Shown here: positions 1 through 8,159 of the stretch, one piece after another | Layout of the letters: each line of letters begins with the position of its first letter | Position numbering within the stretch: position 1 is the first letter of the stretch | Source: Roseburia sp. | GTDB lineage: Bacteria; Bacillota; Clostridia; Lachnospirales; Lachnospiraceae | Reading direction: 5' to 3' | Length of the DNA stretch: 41,316 bases | NCBI GenBank assembly: GCA_023664265.1 | Contig: JAMPFV010000024.1 | Coordinates: 1-41,316, forward strand | Notes under the pieces: model-generated | Databases searched by the model: none | Told to the model about the DNA's origin: nothing | What the model saw: the letters and a program-made list of their open reading frames with translations, nothing else | Position numbers and translations under genes: made by a program

Positions 1-678
1 GCACTCGATATGCCATCCGGGGTAGCCCACGCCCCACGGACTGTCCCATTTCAGCTCCTGATCCTCGAATTTCGACTTGGTAAACCAGAGCACAAAATCG
101 CTCTTGCTGCGCTTGTTGGAATCCTCCTCCACATCCTCGCGCACGCCGACCAGAAGCTCCTGCTCATTCTGACCAGAGAACACATAATACTCCTCCAATT
201 TCGACGTGTCAAAATAGACATTCCCGCCGCTCTCATAGGCGTAGCCCTTTTCTATCAGGGTCTCTATCATATGGATAAACGAATCGATGCAGTTCGTCGC
301 GGGCTCCACCACATCCGGCGTCTTGATATTGAGCTTCGCGCAGTCGGCAAAGAACGCGTCCGTATAGAACCTCGCAATCTCCATCACGGTCTTGTGCTCG
401 CGCTTCGCGCCCTTGAGCATTTTGTCCTCGCCCGTATCGGCGTCGCTGGAAAGGTGCCCTACGTCCGTGATATTCATAACGCGCTTCACGTCATACCCGA
501 TATAGCGGAGCGTCTTCTCCAGCAAATCCTCCGCGATATAACTTCTCAGATTGCCGATATGCGCATAGTGATACACCGTCGGCCCGCAGGTGTACATCGC
601 CACCCTGCCCTCCTCATTGGGAACAAACCGCTCCACTTTTCTTGTCAGTGTATTATAAAAGGATAATTTATTTTCCAT
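1..678 (-). CDS. cysS: Cysteinyl-tRNA synthetase, N-terminal part (cut by window edge)
   Basis: This class I aminoacyl-tRNA synthetase charges tRNA-Cys with cysteine using ATP. The 226 codons inside the window begin MENKLSFYNTLTRK and show the zinc-binding CGPTVY segment, the HIGN form of the HIGH signature (YAHIGNLRSY) and the late WHIEC zinc-ligand motif, which falls exactly on the left edge. The C-terminal half, including the KMSKS loop, lies outside. The ATG at 678 overlaps the end of cysE by 11 bp, so the two are probably translationally coupled. A cysE-cysS order is common in Firmicutes and groups cysteine synthesis with cysteine use. Identification is by motif recognition and is secure. 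Confidence 0.95.
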   Translation of the reverse strand, partial: MENKLSFYNTLTRKVERFVPNEEGRVAMYTCGPTVYHYAHIGNLRSYIAEDLLEKTLRYIGYDVKRVMNITDVGHLSSDADTGEDKMLKGAKREHKTVMEIARFYTDAFFADCAKLNIKTPDVVEPATNCIDSFIHMIETLIEKGYAYESGGNVYFDTSKLEEYYVFSGQNEQELLVGVREDVEEDSNKRSKSDFVLWFTKSKFEDQELKWDSPWGVGYPGWHIEC

Positions 679-1348
679 TTTCGAGTTCCTTTCTCAACGT
701 CTTTATCTCCTGCTCCAGCTCAATAATGCGGTTGGCCATCTCCGTGTTGGCATACTGCAGCCCCTTGATGTCCTCGCTCACAGGGTCGGGAAGGTCTACC
801 TGATTCAGCTCCTCGCACACCAGCCGCCTGTTGTCGCGCTTGACAACGCGCCCCGGGACGCCGACCACCGTGCAGTTGGGCGGAACCTCCTCAATCACGA
901 CGCTCCCCGCGCCGATTTTGGAGTTTTCCCCGACCTTGAAGGAGCCTAAGACCTTCGCGCCCGCGCTGATCATCACGTTGTCGCCGATGGTCGGGTGGCG
1001 CTTCCCGTGCTCCTTGCCCGTCCCGCCGAGCGTCACGCCCTGATAGAGCGTCACATTGTTTCCGACGACAGCTGTCTCCCCGATAATCACGCCGTTTCCG
1101 TGGTCAATAAAGAAATTCTCGCCAATCACCGCGCCCGGGTGGATTTCAATGCCCGTCTTGCGCACGCCGCGCTGCGATACCCACCGCGCCCAGAAATAAT
1201 GCCCGCTCCTGTAGAGCTTATGCGCTATTCTGTAATGCAGCATCACCTTGAAGCTCGGATAAAGAAAGACCTCCATATTGGAGTGGATGGCAGGATCCCG
1301 CGCCCGTATCACCTTAATCTCGTTTTTTATGCTCTTAATCAGCCCCAT
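668..1348 (-). CDS. cysE: Serine O-acetyltransferase
   Basis: CysE transfers acetyl from acetyl-CoA to L-serine, giving O-acetylserine, the precursor of cysteine. The 226-residue protein has the short helical N-terminus (RDPAIHSN, PSFKVMLHYRIAH) followed by left-handed beta-helix hexapeptide repeats (GIEIHPGAVIGENFFIDHG, VTLGGTG, GAGSVV) typical of the family. The catalytic His region DHGNGVIIGE and GKRHPTIGD are intact. After the repeats (about residue 170) comes a tail with a predicted coiled coil (EMANRIIELEQEIKTLRKELE). The start has a strong GGAGGAG site 5 bases upstream. It overlaps cysS by 11 bp and belongs to the minus-strand operon-like run starting near 5319. Confidence 0.95.
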   Translation of the reverse strand: MGLIKSIKNEIKVIRARDPAIHSNMEVFLYPSFKVMLHYRIAHKLYRSGHYFWARWVSQRGVRKTGIEIHPGAVIGENFFIDHGNGVIIGETAVVGNNVTLYQGVTLGGTGKEHGKRHPTIGDNVMISAGAKVLGSFKVGENSKIGAGSVVIEEVPPNCTVVGVPGRVVKRDNRRLVCEELNQVDLPDPVSEDIKGLQYANTEMANRIIELEQEIKTLRKELENGK

Positions 1349-1448
1349 TTTACTCCTCCATGTCAGAGCAGTTTCCTTTCAATGACACGCCCTTTTTATT
1401 ACAAATATATGTCTGCGGCGCGGAATCATGCCTTGCGGATGTCCGCCG

Positions 1449-2171
1449 TTATGCGATGCTGACGGCGGTATTCAGCGCGATCTCCATCATCTGCGTGAAG
1501 GAGTTCTGACGCTCCTCGGCGGTCGTCTCCTCTCCCGTGACAAGGCTGTCCGACACGGTCAATATCGCCAGCGCGTTCTTCCCGCATCGGGCCGCGTTCA
1601 TGTAGAGCGCCGCCGCCTCCATCTCCACGCAGAGCACGCCCATCTTCTGCCAGCCCGCATTGGCGGTCTTGTCATCGCTGTAAAAGGTATCCGAGGAGAG
1701 GATGTTGCCGACATGGTAGGACGCGCCCGCCGCTTCCGCCTGCCGTATCGCTTCCCGCATCAGCGGGTAGCTTGCGATCGGCGCAAAGCTTCCCGTCAGG
1801 CCGTACTGGCTCGCATAGTTGGAATTGGTACAGGCTCCCATGCCGATTACAATATCGCGCACCTTTACCTTCTCCTGCATTGCGCCGGTGGAGCCGATGC
1901 GCATGATATTCTCCACCCCGAAGAAGGTGTAGAGCTCATAGGAATAAATGCCGATGGTGGGCATTCCCATACCGCTCGCCATCACGCTCACCTTCACGCC
2001 CTTATAGGTGCCTGTGTAGCCCTGAATGCCGCGAATGTTGTTGACAAGCCGGCTGTTCTCAAGATAATTCTCCGCGATGTACTTGGAGCGGAGCGGGTCG
2101 CCGGGCATTAATACGGTCTTCCCAAAGGCGTCCGCCTCAGCGTTGATATGTGGTGTTGTAATCATAGACAT
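1449..2171 (-). CDS. deoD: Purine-nucleoside phosphorylase, DeoD type
   Basis: The enzyme splits purine (deoxy)ribonucleosides with phosphate into free base and (deoxy)ribose-1-phosphate for purine salvage. It is the hexameric, small-subunit bacterial type. The sequence carries the phosphate-binding start (KTVLMPGDPLRSKYIAE), GMGMPTIGIYSYEL, RIGSTGAMQ, the purine-site CVEMEAAALY and the catalytic VSDSL segment. I chose the ATG at 2171 (MSMITTPHINAEADAFG) because AAAGGAGG stands at ideal distance before it. An in-frame extension to 2234 would run into the preceding gene and lacks such a site. The preceding acetyltransferase-like gene ends 13 bp upstream, so co-transcription is likely. Length, 240 residues, is normal. 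Confidence 0.95.
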   Translation of the reverse strand: MSMITTPHINAEADAFGKTVLMPGDPLRSKYIAENYLENSRLVNNIRGIQGYTGTYKGVKVSVMASGMGMPTIGIYSYELYTFFGVENIMRIGSTGAMQEKVKVRDIVIGMGACTNSNYASQYGLTGSFAPIASYPLMREAIRQAEAAGASYHVGNILSSDTFYSDDKTANAGWQKMGVLCVEMEAAALYMNAARCGKNALAILTVSDSLVTGEETTAEERQNSFTQMMEIALNTAVSIA

Positions 2172-2184
2172 GACAATTCCTCCT

Positions 2185-3207
2185 TTATATGTTCTCGTGG
2201 ATCCACGCGGGACCGGATAGATATATACTATCAAATTTCATATTCTGTTTCAACTTTATATACTCGAAAAAGAACGCCGTCAGCTCCCCGATCGTCACCG
2301 AGATTTCGGGGCGCATCGCGCCCGACGCATCCTTAGGCTCCTCCACGCGCTCCATGCGGCTGCCGCTCTCGTCGAGATACCAGATAAAAAGCCCGTCGTT
2401 CTGCGCAAAAACGGGGTCGCTGATCCGAATCGCGATTGTGACCTTTCCCGCACTTGAGATGTATCGCAGCATCTCCGGCAGATTGACGATCCGCGCCGCC
2501 GTCGCAGGCCGCTCCTCCCCGATGACCTCAAAATATTGCTCAAGCTCCGTCTCCTCGGCCATGACGACCTCCCCGATGACATTCGGCCCGATATATGTAA
2601 AATATCCTTTCAGGCTGTCGTTCTCCTTGATCAGGCAGATGCTTCCTCCCCGCGCCGCCAGCCGCTCCTCCAGCTTCTCATAATACCGCGCGCTGCGGAT
2701 TGCAAAAAGCCCGTATTTCCTGCACAGAACGGCATTGACAAAATGCGCGAGCGCAAGCTGGCTGCCCCTGTCCGCCACACGATAGCGCGTGCCCTCCCGC
2801 AGTCTGTATTCCGCCCTTTCACAGATGCAGTGAAAGCCGTATTGCTCATACGGCATCACACTGTCTGTATTCATCAGGGCAAACGGCACCCGCATCCGAT
2901 TCTGGTAGGCAAGCGCCGCCCGCATCAGCGTATCCATGCAGACGCCGCCCGCGTCCGCCACGGGCGCCGCTCCATACATGTAATACGGCACCACCCGCAC
3001 CACATCCGCCATGCACGGGAGCCTCCCCGCACCGGAAAGCGGCGGATTCCTTCTGACTGCCGAGGGACACGGCGCCAAGCGGACACGCTGCGCCTGCTTG
3101 GCAAAGATCGTCTGCCCGTCCTCCCGATAGGACGCAGCCCCATACCTTGCCGCAATCCCCCTGCGGATTTCCTGCTCCGCCTGCTCTGATTTTATGACCT
3201 GCTCCAT
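2185..3207 (-). CDS. GNAT acetyltransferase with SCP2-like C-terminus (Eis-like)
   Basis: This 340-residue protein looks like a multi-domain GNAT N-acetyltransferase of the Eis/enhanced-intracellular-survival type. The segment from about residue 70 to 130 has the acetyl-CoA fold pattern, with VVRVVPYYMYG followed by MDTLMRAALAYQNRMRVPFALMN and PYEQYGFHC. The C-terminal 100 residues (ISDPVFAQNDGLFIWYL, ISVTIGELTAFFFEY) match the sterol-carrier-protein-2-like fold that ends Eis proteins. It is shorter than usual Eis proteins (about 400 residues), mostly at the N-terminus, so activity and substrate are uncertain. A GGGAGG site precedes the ATG at 3207. It sits between ispF and deoD in the same direction. 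Confidence 0.72.
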   Translation of the reverse strand: MEQVIKSEQAEQEIRRGIAARYGAASYREDGQTIFAKQAQRVRLAPCPSAVRRNPPLSGAGRLPCMADVVRVVPYYMYGAAPVADAGGVCMDTLMRAALAYQNRMRVPFALMNTDSVMPYEQYGFHCICERAEYRLREGTRYRVADRGSQLALAHFVNAVLCRKYGLFAIRSARYYEKLEERLAARGGSICLIKENDSLKGYFTYIGPNVIGEVVMAEETELEQYFEVIGEERPATAARIVNLPEMLRYISSAGKVTIAIRISDPVFAQNDGLFIWYLDESGSRMERVEEPKDASGAMRPEISVTIGELTAFFFEYIKLKQNMKFDSIYLSGPAWIHENI

Positions 3208-3249
3208 CCCTGTCCTCCCACGGCTTTTAAGACGTTGGCCTGATTCCTG

Positions 3250-3804
3250 TCAAGACGATAGCTTGGGGCATCCCGCGCATTCACCGCAGGCGCCCTTTTC
3301 CGTCAGGCCCGCCTCCATCGTCGCCATCTCGCGCGGACTTGTCAGCAGACAGATTGCCTGCGCGGAAATGCCCTTCCCCTCTCCGGTAAATCCAAGCCCC
3401 TCCTCCGTCGTCGCCTTCACACTCACCTGTCCCGCGTCAATGCGCAGGGCCTTGGCGATATTTTCCCGCATCGCGTCAATGTGCGGGCGCATCTTCGGCG
3501 CCTGCGCGATAATCGTCGCGTCGATGTTCTCTATAAAGAACATATTCTGCTCCAAAAGCGCGCCGACACGCTCCAGCAGTACCAGACTGGAAATCCCCTT
3601 GTAGGCGAGGTCGGTATCCGGAAAATGCTTTCCGATGTCGCCGAGCGCCGCCGCCCCCAGAAGGGCGTCCGCAATCGCGTGCAGCAGCACGTCCGCGTCC
3701 GAGTGCCCCAAAAGCCCCAGCTCATATGGTATCGTCACACCTCCGATAATCAGCGGTCTGTCCGCCACAAGGCGGTGCACGTCATAGCCCATTCCTATTC
3801 TCAT
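3250..3804 (-). CDS. ispF: 2-C-methyl-D-erythritol 2,4-cyclodiphosphate synthase
   Basis: IspF cyclises CDP-ME 2-phosphate to MEcPP in the non-mevalonate isoprenoid pathway. The metal ligands D8, H10 (MGYDVHRL) and H42 ([14 protein letters not shown]) are present at the same positions as in E. coli. So are the HFPDTD loop, the [12 protein letters not shown] core and [17 protein letters not shown]. Known IspF proteins are about 157 residues. This one has about 25 extra C-terminal residues holding C173, C176 and C179 (CGECAGC), which could bind metal. No other MEP-pathway gene is adjacent. GGAGG lies 6 bases before the ATG at 3804, and the phosphohexomutase ends 12 bp upstream. Confidence 0.95.
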   Translation of the reverse strand: MRIGMGYDVHRLVADRPLIIGGVTIPYELGLLGHSDADVLLHAIADALLGAAALGDIGKHFPDTDLAYKGISSLVLLERVGALLEQNMFFIENIDATIIAQAPKMRPHIDAMRENIAKALRIDAGQVSVKATTEEGLGFTGEGKGISAQAICLLTSPREMATMEAGLTEKGACGECAGCPKLSS

Positions 3805-3816
3805 CTATGCCTCCTG

Positions 3817-5319
3817 TTATCTTGCGGGAATCATCAGCTTATCAAAGCCCTCCAGCAGGGACAGCACCACATCAAAAAGCCTGTCGCAGTCGCCCTCCCG
3901 CACGCCCTCCACATTGAGCGGCATCTGCGGATCATGCAGCGACATGCGCAGCAGCAGCCATCCCTTGATTTCGTCCGTGTCAAAGGAAATGCGGGTTCCC
4001 TCGTAGGAGTTGGGCGCGATATCATATCCCTTTGCCCGCGCGCGCTCCTCGAAGGTCTTGAGTGCGTTTTGTCCGTATGCCTTAAAGTCCTCGCAGTCGA
4101 TTTTAAAGCGGTACTCCCGCTCCTCAAAGCCCTTTTCCAGTCTGTCGATAAAGCTCGAGAGCGCCTTTCCCTCCCGCGCCGCCTTCGCAAGCGCAATCAG
4201 CAGCTTGACCGCCATGTACGCGCCGTCGTCCAGAAAATAGTTCTCGCTGAGCGCGCCGTGTCCCGAGGTCTCTATCGCGAGCGGGGAGACGATTCCTTCT
4301 TTATTTAAGCGGATGGATTCGTTGATAACATTCTTGTAGCCGCGCATGTAGCGGTGATGCTTCATGCCGATGCCCTCGATAAAGCGCGTCAGGCGGTCGC
4401 TCGTCACGGAGTCCGTGACAATCGTCCCTCCCGGGTAATCCTCCGCGATAATCGCCGTCATCATTGCGATAATGGCGTCCCTGTTGACCTCCTCCCCGCT
4501 CGGGAGCACCGCCGACATTCTGTCCACGTCGGTGTCAAAGATAATGCCCAAGTCCGCCTGATTGTTCAGCACGGCCTGACGGATAGACTCCATCGCTTCC
4601 TTATTCTCAGGATTCGGAATGTGGTTCGGGAATCTGCCGTCCGGCTCGAGGAATTGGCTGCCCGCCGTATCCGCGCCAAGCGGCTTCAACACCTTCTCCA
4701 CGAAAAATCCGCCCGCTCCGTTTCCCGTGTCCACGACAATGTGCAGGCCTGCCAGAGGCCGCTCATAGTCCGCCGCGTTGATGCTCTTCTTTATCTTATC
4801 CCGCAGGAATCCGCAGTATACGGATATGGAATCAACTTTTTCCACCCCTGTCAAATCGGCCTCCGCGACCGTGCGCGCGGCGGCAAGCTCAAGGACTCGG
4901 GTGATGTCGTCATGCTCCAGCCCGCCGTCCCTGTCAAAGAATTTGTAGCCGTTCCTGTTAAACGGAAGGTGGCTCGCGGTGATCATAATGGCCCCGTCGA
5001 AGCAAAACTCGTCAAATACCGTCGTCATAAACATGGATGGAGTCGAGACCAGACCGCAGTCGTAAACAATCGCTCCCGCCGCCACAATCCCCTTGGCCGC
5101 CGCCGCAAACAGGCTGTCAGCGGTGATTCGGGAATCATGCCCGACGCCAATCCGCAAGTCCGATACCGTCTTGCCCTTCTTCGCCGCAAGCCATTCCGCA
5201 AAGGCGCCTCCAATCCGATTGCCGGCCTCCTGCGTGAGGTTGACCGCCTCTCCCGCCACACCCTCGCACGCGATTCCGCGTATGTCACTTCCGTTTTGAA
5301 GCTTCATAATGTTTTCCAT
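3817..5319 (-). CDS. Phosphomannomutase/phosphoglucomutase family enzyme
   Basis: An alpha-D-phosphohexomutase of 500 residues, which interconverts hexose-1-phosphate and hexose-6-phosphate through a phosphoserine. From the ATG at 5319 the catalytic serine is S116 in ITASHLPFNRNG, the Mg loop is D262-T-D264-V-D266-R, and the sugar-binding loop is ETSGHGALSENYFLDDGAY. The usual TASHNP is TASHLP here, and the metal loop has Thr for the usual Gly, as in a clostridial/plastid-like branch. GGAGGAG precedes the chosen ATG. An upstream in-frame extension to 5454 would overlap the Fic gene and is rejected. An extended -10 (TGGTAAAAT) overlapping the fic stop codon may drive this gene and the downstream run. 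Whether glucose or mannose phosphate is preferred cannot be told. Confidence 0.9.
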   Translation of the reverse strand: MENIMKLQNGSDIRGIACEGVAGEAVNLTQEAGNRIGGAFAEWLAAKKGKTVSDLRIGVGHDSRITADSLFAAAAKGIVAAGAIVYDCGLVSTPSMFMTTVFDEFCFDGAIMITASHLPFNRNGYKFFDRDGGLEHDDITRVLELAAARTVAEADLTGVEKVDSISVYCGFLRDKIKKSINAADYERPLAGLHIVVDTGNGAGGFFVEKVLKPLGADTAGSQFLEPDGRFPNHIPNPENKEAMESIRQAVLNNQADLGIIFDTDVDRMSAVLPSGEEVNRDAIIAMMTAIIAEDYPGGTIVTDSVTSDRLTRFIEGIGMKHHRYMRGYKNVINESIRLNKEGIVSPLAIETSGHGALSENYFLDDGAYMAVKLLIALAKAAREGKALSSFIDRLEKGFEEREYRFKIDCEDFKAYGQNALKTFEERARAKGYDIAPNSYEGTRISFDTDEIKGWLLLRMSLHDPQMPLNVEGVREGDCDRLFDVVLSLLEGFDKLMIPAR

Positions 5320-5368
5320 TTTCCTCTCCTCCATTCCGAAGCGTATTTGCCGTATTGATAGGGTCATT

Positions 5369-5959
5369 TTACCACAAACATCCGTTTTTTCGTTCAAGAC
5401 ACTTTCTGAACAATTGCTCCATTTTGTCATATTCACACAGAAAAGAAGCTTCACTTGCGCTCAGCATCTCATCCTTATCCGCATTGGCAAAACATATCTT
5501 ATATCCGTTATATAATGCCAAGCACCGAATAAACTCCCGCTGGCTGCGCCCATTTCCCTCGCGGAAGGGATGCAGTGCATTCATTTCTGAGAAGTAATAG
5601 GCCATCCGTCTGATAAAAACGTCCTCCGATAGTCCTTTCAGGTAATTCTCCTTTTTCAGTCTCCCGAAAAGCTCTGTCGCCTGACCTTCTATAAACTCGA
5701 CCTTGCAGAACATATTTCCCTTTGCAATATCAACCGTTCTTATCTCCCCTGCCCACGGGTACACATCCTGAAAAATATATCTGTGAATCGCCTGAAGATG
5801 CTTTAAATCAAACGCTCCGCTAATCGGTTTCTCAATCAACTCCAATATACGCAGCATCGTCAGCTTCCGTTCCGCTTGGTACAGTTGTTCCACATCCCAA
5901 ATATCCAGCTTATTTCTCAAAACATCAGAATCCGGATAACAATATACTTTGTCCGCCAT
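5369..5959 (-). CDS. fic: Fic-domain AMPylating toxin
   Basis: Fic proteins transfer AMP from ATP to hydroxyl side chains of target proteins. This 196-residue single-domain protein has the complete active-site motif HPFREGNGRSQR at residues 130-141, with catalytic H130. It also has the upstream flap region IFQDVYPWAGEIRTVDIAKGN (62-82). No inhibitory (S/T)xxxE(G/N) helix is seen in the Fic protein itself. That motif is in the upstream partner gene, so this is a class I, two-gene arrangement. The start lies 3 bp after the antitoxin stop, so translation is coupled. The pair is more AT-rich than its neighbours, which suggests acquisition. Cellular target unknown; gyrase/topoisomerase IV is the target for some relatives. 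Confidence 0.92.
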   Translation of the reverse strand: MADKVYCYPDSDVLRNKLDIWDVEQLYQAERKLTMLRILELIEKPISGAFDLKHLQAIHRYIFQDVYPWAGEIRTVDIAKGNMFCKVEFIEGQATELFGRLKKENYLKGLSEDVFIRRMAYYFSEMNALHPFREGNGRSQREFIRCLALYNGYKICFANADKDEMLSASEASFLCEYDKMEQLFRKCLERKNGCLW

Positions 5960-5962
5960 CTG

Positions 5963-6289
5963 TCAATGAACCTCGCTCATTATCTGTCGCCTCAGCTCAT
6001 CGCCCGATACGTCACCCTTCTTATATGAGTGGAGCATCCTCATATCTTCCTGTGTCAAATCCATTCCCTCAAATGCCATCGTTGCCTTTACCTCTTTCAC
6101 AGACTCCGCATCTGAATATACCGAGTGATTCATTTTTATTTCAAATGGAATCCCCTCGGTAATGATAATTTGCTTTATCATCATATTCACCACGGCTGAC
6201 AGATTCGTCCCCAGCTTCTCTAAAATCTCCGATGCCTTCTCTTTATCCTCTGTCGAAGTTCTCACCTGCAACAATGAAGTATTCGCCAT
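5963..6289 (-). CDS. Fic antitoxin: RelB/DinJ-like DNA-binding part fused to VbhA-like inhibitory helix
   Basis: The N-terminal half (LLQVRTSTEDKEKASEILEKLG, then LSAVVNMMIKQIIITEGIPFEI) matches the ribbon-helix-helix RelB/DinJ antitoxin fold. The C-terminal part contains TMAFEG, numbered 72-77 from the alternative start at 6295, an exact (S/T)xxxE(G/N) inhibitory motif. Its following residues (GMDLTQEDMRMLHSYKKGDVSGDELRRQI) align in pattern with Bartonella VbhA. I infer that the Glu blocks the ATP gamma-phosphate site of the Fic protein while the N-terminus autoregulates the operon. The ATG at 6289 is preferred because AAGGGGG lies 7 bases upstream; an ATG two codons earlier (6295) is too close to it. 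The Fic gene follows after 3 bp. Confidence 0.85.
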   Translation of the reverse strand: MANTSLLQVRTSTEDKEKASEILEKLGTNLSAVVNMMIKQIIITEGIPFEIKMNHSVYSDAESVKEVKATMAFEGMDLTQEDMRMLHSYKKGDVSGDELRRQIMSEVH

Positions 6290-6312
6290 TTCCATTCCCC
6301 CTTGCTTTCTTC

Positions 6313-6341
6313 ATTGTACAACATTGTAATTATATTGTAAA
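6313..6341 (-). promoter_or_regulatory. Promoter of the antitoxin-fic operon with iterated ATTGTA sites
   Basis: On the minus strand TTTACA (6341-6336), a 17-base spacer and TACAAT (6318-6313) form a good sigma-A promoter, ending 23 bases before the antitoxin ATG. The plus strand shows ATTGTA three times (6313, 6323, 6334), 10-11 bp apart, covering both promoter elements. One-turn spacing of a short repeat is what a ribbon-helix-helix autorepressor would bind. The promoter is well supported; the operator role is inference. Confidence 0.7.
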
Positions 6342-6360
6342 CAAATTTATTCAATCTCCT

Positions 6361-8094
6361 CTACGCCTCCACAAGCTGCAGATCATACAGCTTCTTGTAC
6401 ATCCCGCCGAGCTGCAGCAGCTCCTGATGGGAGCCGCTCTCGCGGATCTCTCCCTTGTGCATGACGATGATCTTGTCCGCGTGCTGAATCGTGGAAAGGC
6501 GGTGCGCGACCATAATCGTCGTCCTGCCCTCCATCAGCTTCTCCAGCGCCTCCGTAATCAGGCTCTCCGTCTCCGTGTCTATGTTGGCCGTCGCCTCGTC
6601 CAGCACAAGGATGGTCGGCTGATACGCGAGCGTCCGCGCAAAGGAGAGGAGCTGCCGCTGCCCTGCGGAGAGCGTGCTGCCGCGCTCCGTGACCGGCTCG
6701 TCAAAGCCCCTTGGCATCTTCTCAATGAAGGAATCGGCGTTCACGATATGCGCCGCCCGCTCAATCTCCGCCCGCGAAATATTCTCGTTATCCAGAGAGA
6801 TATTCCCCTTGACGTCCCCCGTAAAGATAAACACGTCCTGCTGCACCTGCCCGATGGCGCGGCGCAGCGCATCCTTGTCAAGCTCGCGGATATTGACGCC
6901 GTCAATCAGGATTTCTCCCCGCTGAACATCATAATAGCGCCCGATCAGATTCAAAATGGAGGACTTTCCCGCGCCCGTCGCCCCCACAAACGCGATCTTC
7001 TCCCCAGGCTCAATGCAAAAGCTCACATCCTTCAGAATATAATCGTCCTTCTCATAGGCAAACCAGACATGGCGGAACTCAATCCTGCCCGTAATCTCCA
7101 CAGACACAGGGTTCTCCGGATTCTTAATCTCCGGCTCCTCGTCCAGAATGGAAAAGATCTTCTCCGCGGAGGCCAGCGAGGACTGCAGGGTTCCAAACTG
7201 CTCCGCCAGCTCCTGAATCGGCTCGAAGAAGGAGCTGATATAATTGATGAACACAAACAGCGTTCCCAGCGAGACCGTCCCGTCCAGCACGGAGACGCTC
7301 CCCTGCCCGATTACAATGACCATCGCGAACACGGACAGCATGTAAATCGACGGGCGGAAAATGGCAAAGGTCATAACCTCGCGCCAGTTCGCCCTGAAAA
7401 GCTGCTCGCTCTTCCACTCAAATTCCCGATACTTCTCCTTCTCCCGCGCGAAAATCTGTATCAGCTTCATGCCCGAAATATGCTCCGACAGAAAGGTATT
7501 CAGCTCCGTGATGCGGTTGCGCGTAAGGCGGTACGCCTTTCTCGACATATAGCGGAAAAAGAAGGTCAGCGCCGTGACAAACGGAATCAATACGAAAGAA
7601 TACAGCGCCATTCGGACATTGATCGAGAGCATCACGACCGCAAAGCCGACAATCTTTACCGTATTCTTGAACAGCTTCGCCAGAATCTGCGAGAACAGCT
7701 CGTTGACGGCCTCCGTGTCATTTGACACGCGTGTCACTAATTTTCCGACGGGCTGCGTGTTAAAAAAGTTGACCGAAAGGCTGTGGATGTGGGTAAACAC
7801 TTCCTCGCGCATTTTATAGATAATGGACTGTCCGACCTTCTGCAAAATCCATGTATTCGACGCGTTGAGAACAAAGCCGAGCAGCAGCATCAGCGCATAC
7901 AGCGCGCCCGCCCGCACAATCCCGTAGTAGGCTGTCTCCATTCCCAGCTCCCCGAAGCCGCTGATATAACCGTCAATCGCATCGCCGATAATAATCGGCT
8001 TGTACAGCTCCACGCCAATCAGCGCGGTCACAAGAACGGAAGCGAGAAGCATCCTCCACTTATGCGGTTTTAAATACGTCAATAACCGTTTCAT
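6361..8094 (-). CDS. ABC exporter subunit with canonical ATPase site (heterodimer partner)
   Basis: A type IV ABC exporter half-transporter: six membrane helices in the first 320 residues, then a nucleotide-binding domain. The NBD has Walker A GATGAGKSS, signature LSAGQRQ, Walker B ILVLDEATANID with catalytic Glu, and H-loop VAHRLST. I place the start at the ATG at 8094 (MKRLLTYLKPHKWRM) because GGGGA precedes it; an ATG four codons upstream has no site. Its partner, 65 bp upstream in the same direction, has an Asp in place of the catalytic Glu. Together they form a heterodimeric multidrug or lipid-type exporter like BmrCD, LmrCD or TM287/288. Substrate unknown. Confidence 0.9.
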   Translation of the reverse strand: MKRLLTYLKPHKWRMLLASVLVTALIGVELYKPIIIGDAIDGYISGFGELGMETAYYGIVRAGALYALMLLLGFVLNASNTWILQKVGQSIIYKMREEVFTHIHSLSVNFFNTQPVGKLVTRVSNDTEAVNELFSQILAKLFKNTVKIVGFAVVMLSINVRMALYSFVLIPFVTALTFFFRYMSRKAYRLTRNRITELNTFLSEHISGMKLIQIFAREKEKYREFEWKSEQLFRANWREVMTFAIFRPSIYMLSVFAMVIVIGQGSVSVLDGTVSLGTLFVFINYISSFFEPIQELAEQFGTLQSSLASAEKIFSILDEEPEIKNPENPVSVEITGRIEFRHVWFAYEKDDYILKDVSFCIEPGEKIAFVGATGAGKSSILNLIGRYYDVQRGEILIDGVNIRELDKDALRRAIGQVQQDVFIFTGDVKGNISLDNENISRAEIERAAHIVNADSFIEKMPRGFDEPVTERGSTLSAGQRQLLSFARTLAYQPTILVLDEATANIDTETESLITEALEKLMEGRTTIMVAHRLSTIQHADKIIVMHKGEIRESGSHQELLQLGGMYKKLYDLQLVEA

Positions 8095-8159
8095 AAAAAT
8101 CCCCATTTCTGCGTTTTCTCATCTGCGGCTCAAATTTGTGTCGCATCGGCACAAGTTTT

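Noticed and set aside
2171..2234. Longer DeoD start
   Set aside because: Would extend into the preceding gene; a strong ribosome binding site marks 2171 instead.
4354..5358. Long open frame on the plus strand opposite the phosphohexomutase gene
   Set aside because: High-GC shadow of a well-supported gene; Arg/His-rich translation without family pattern or binding site.
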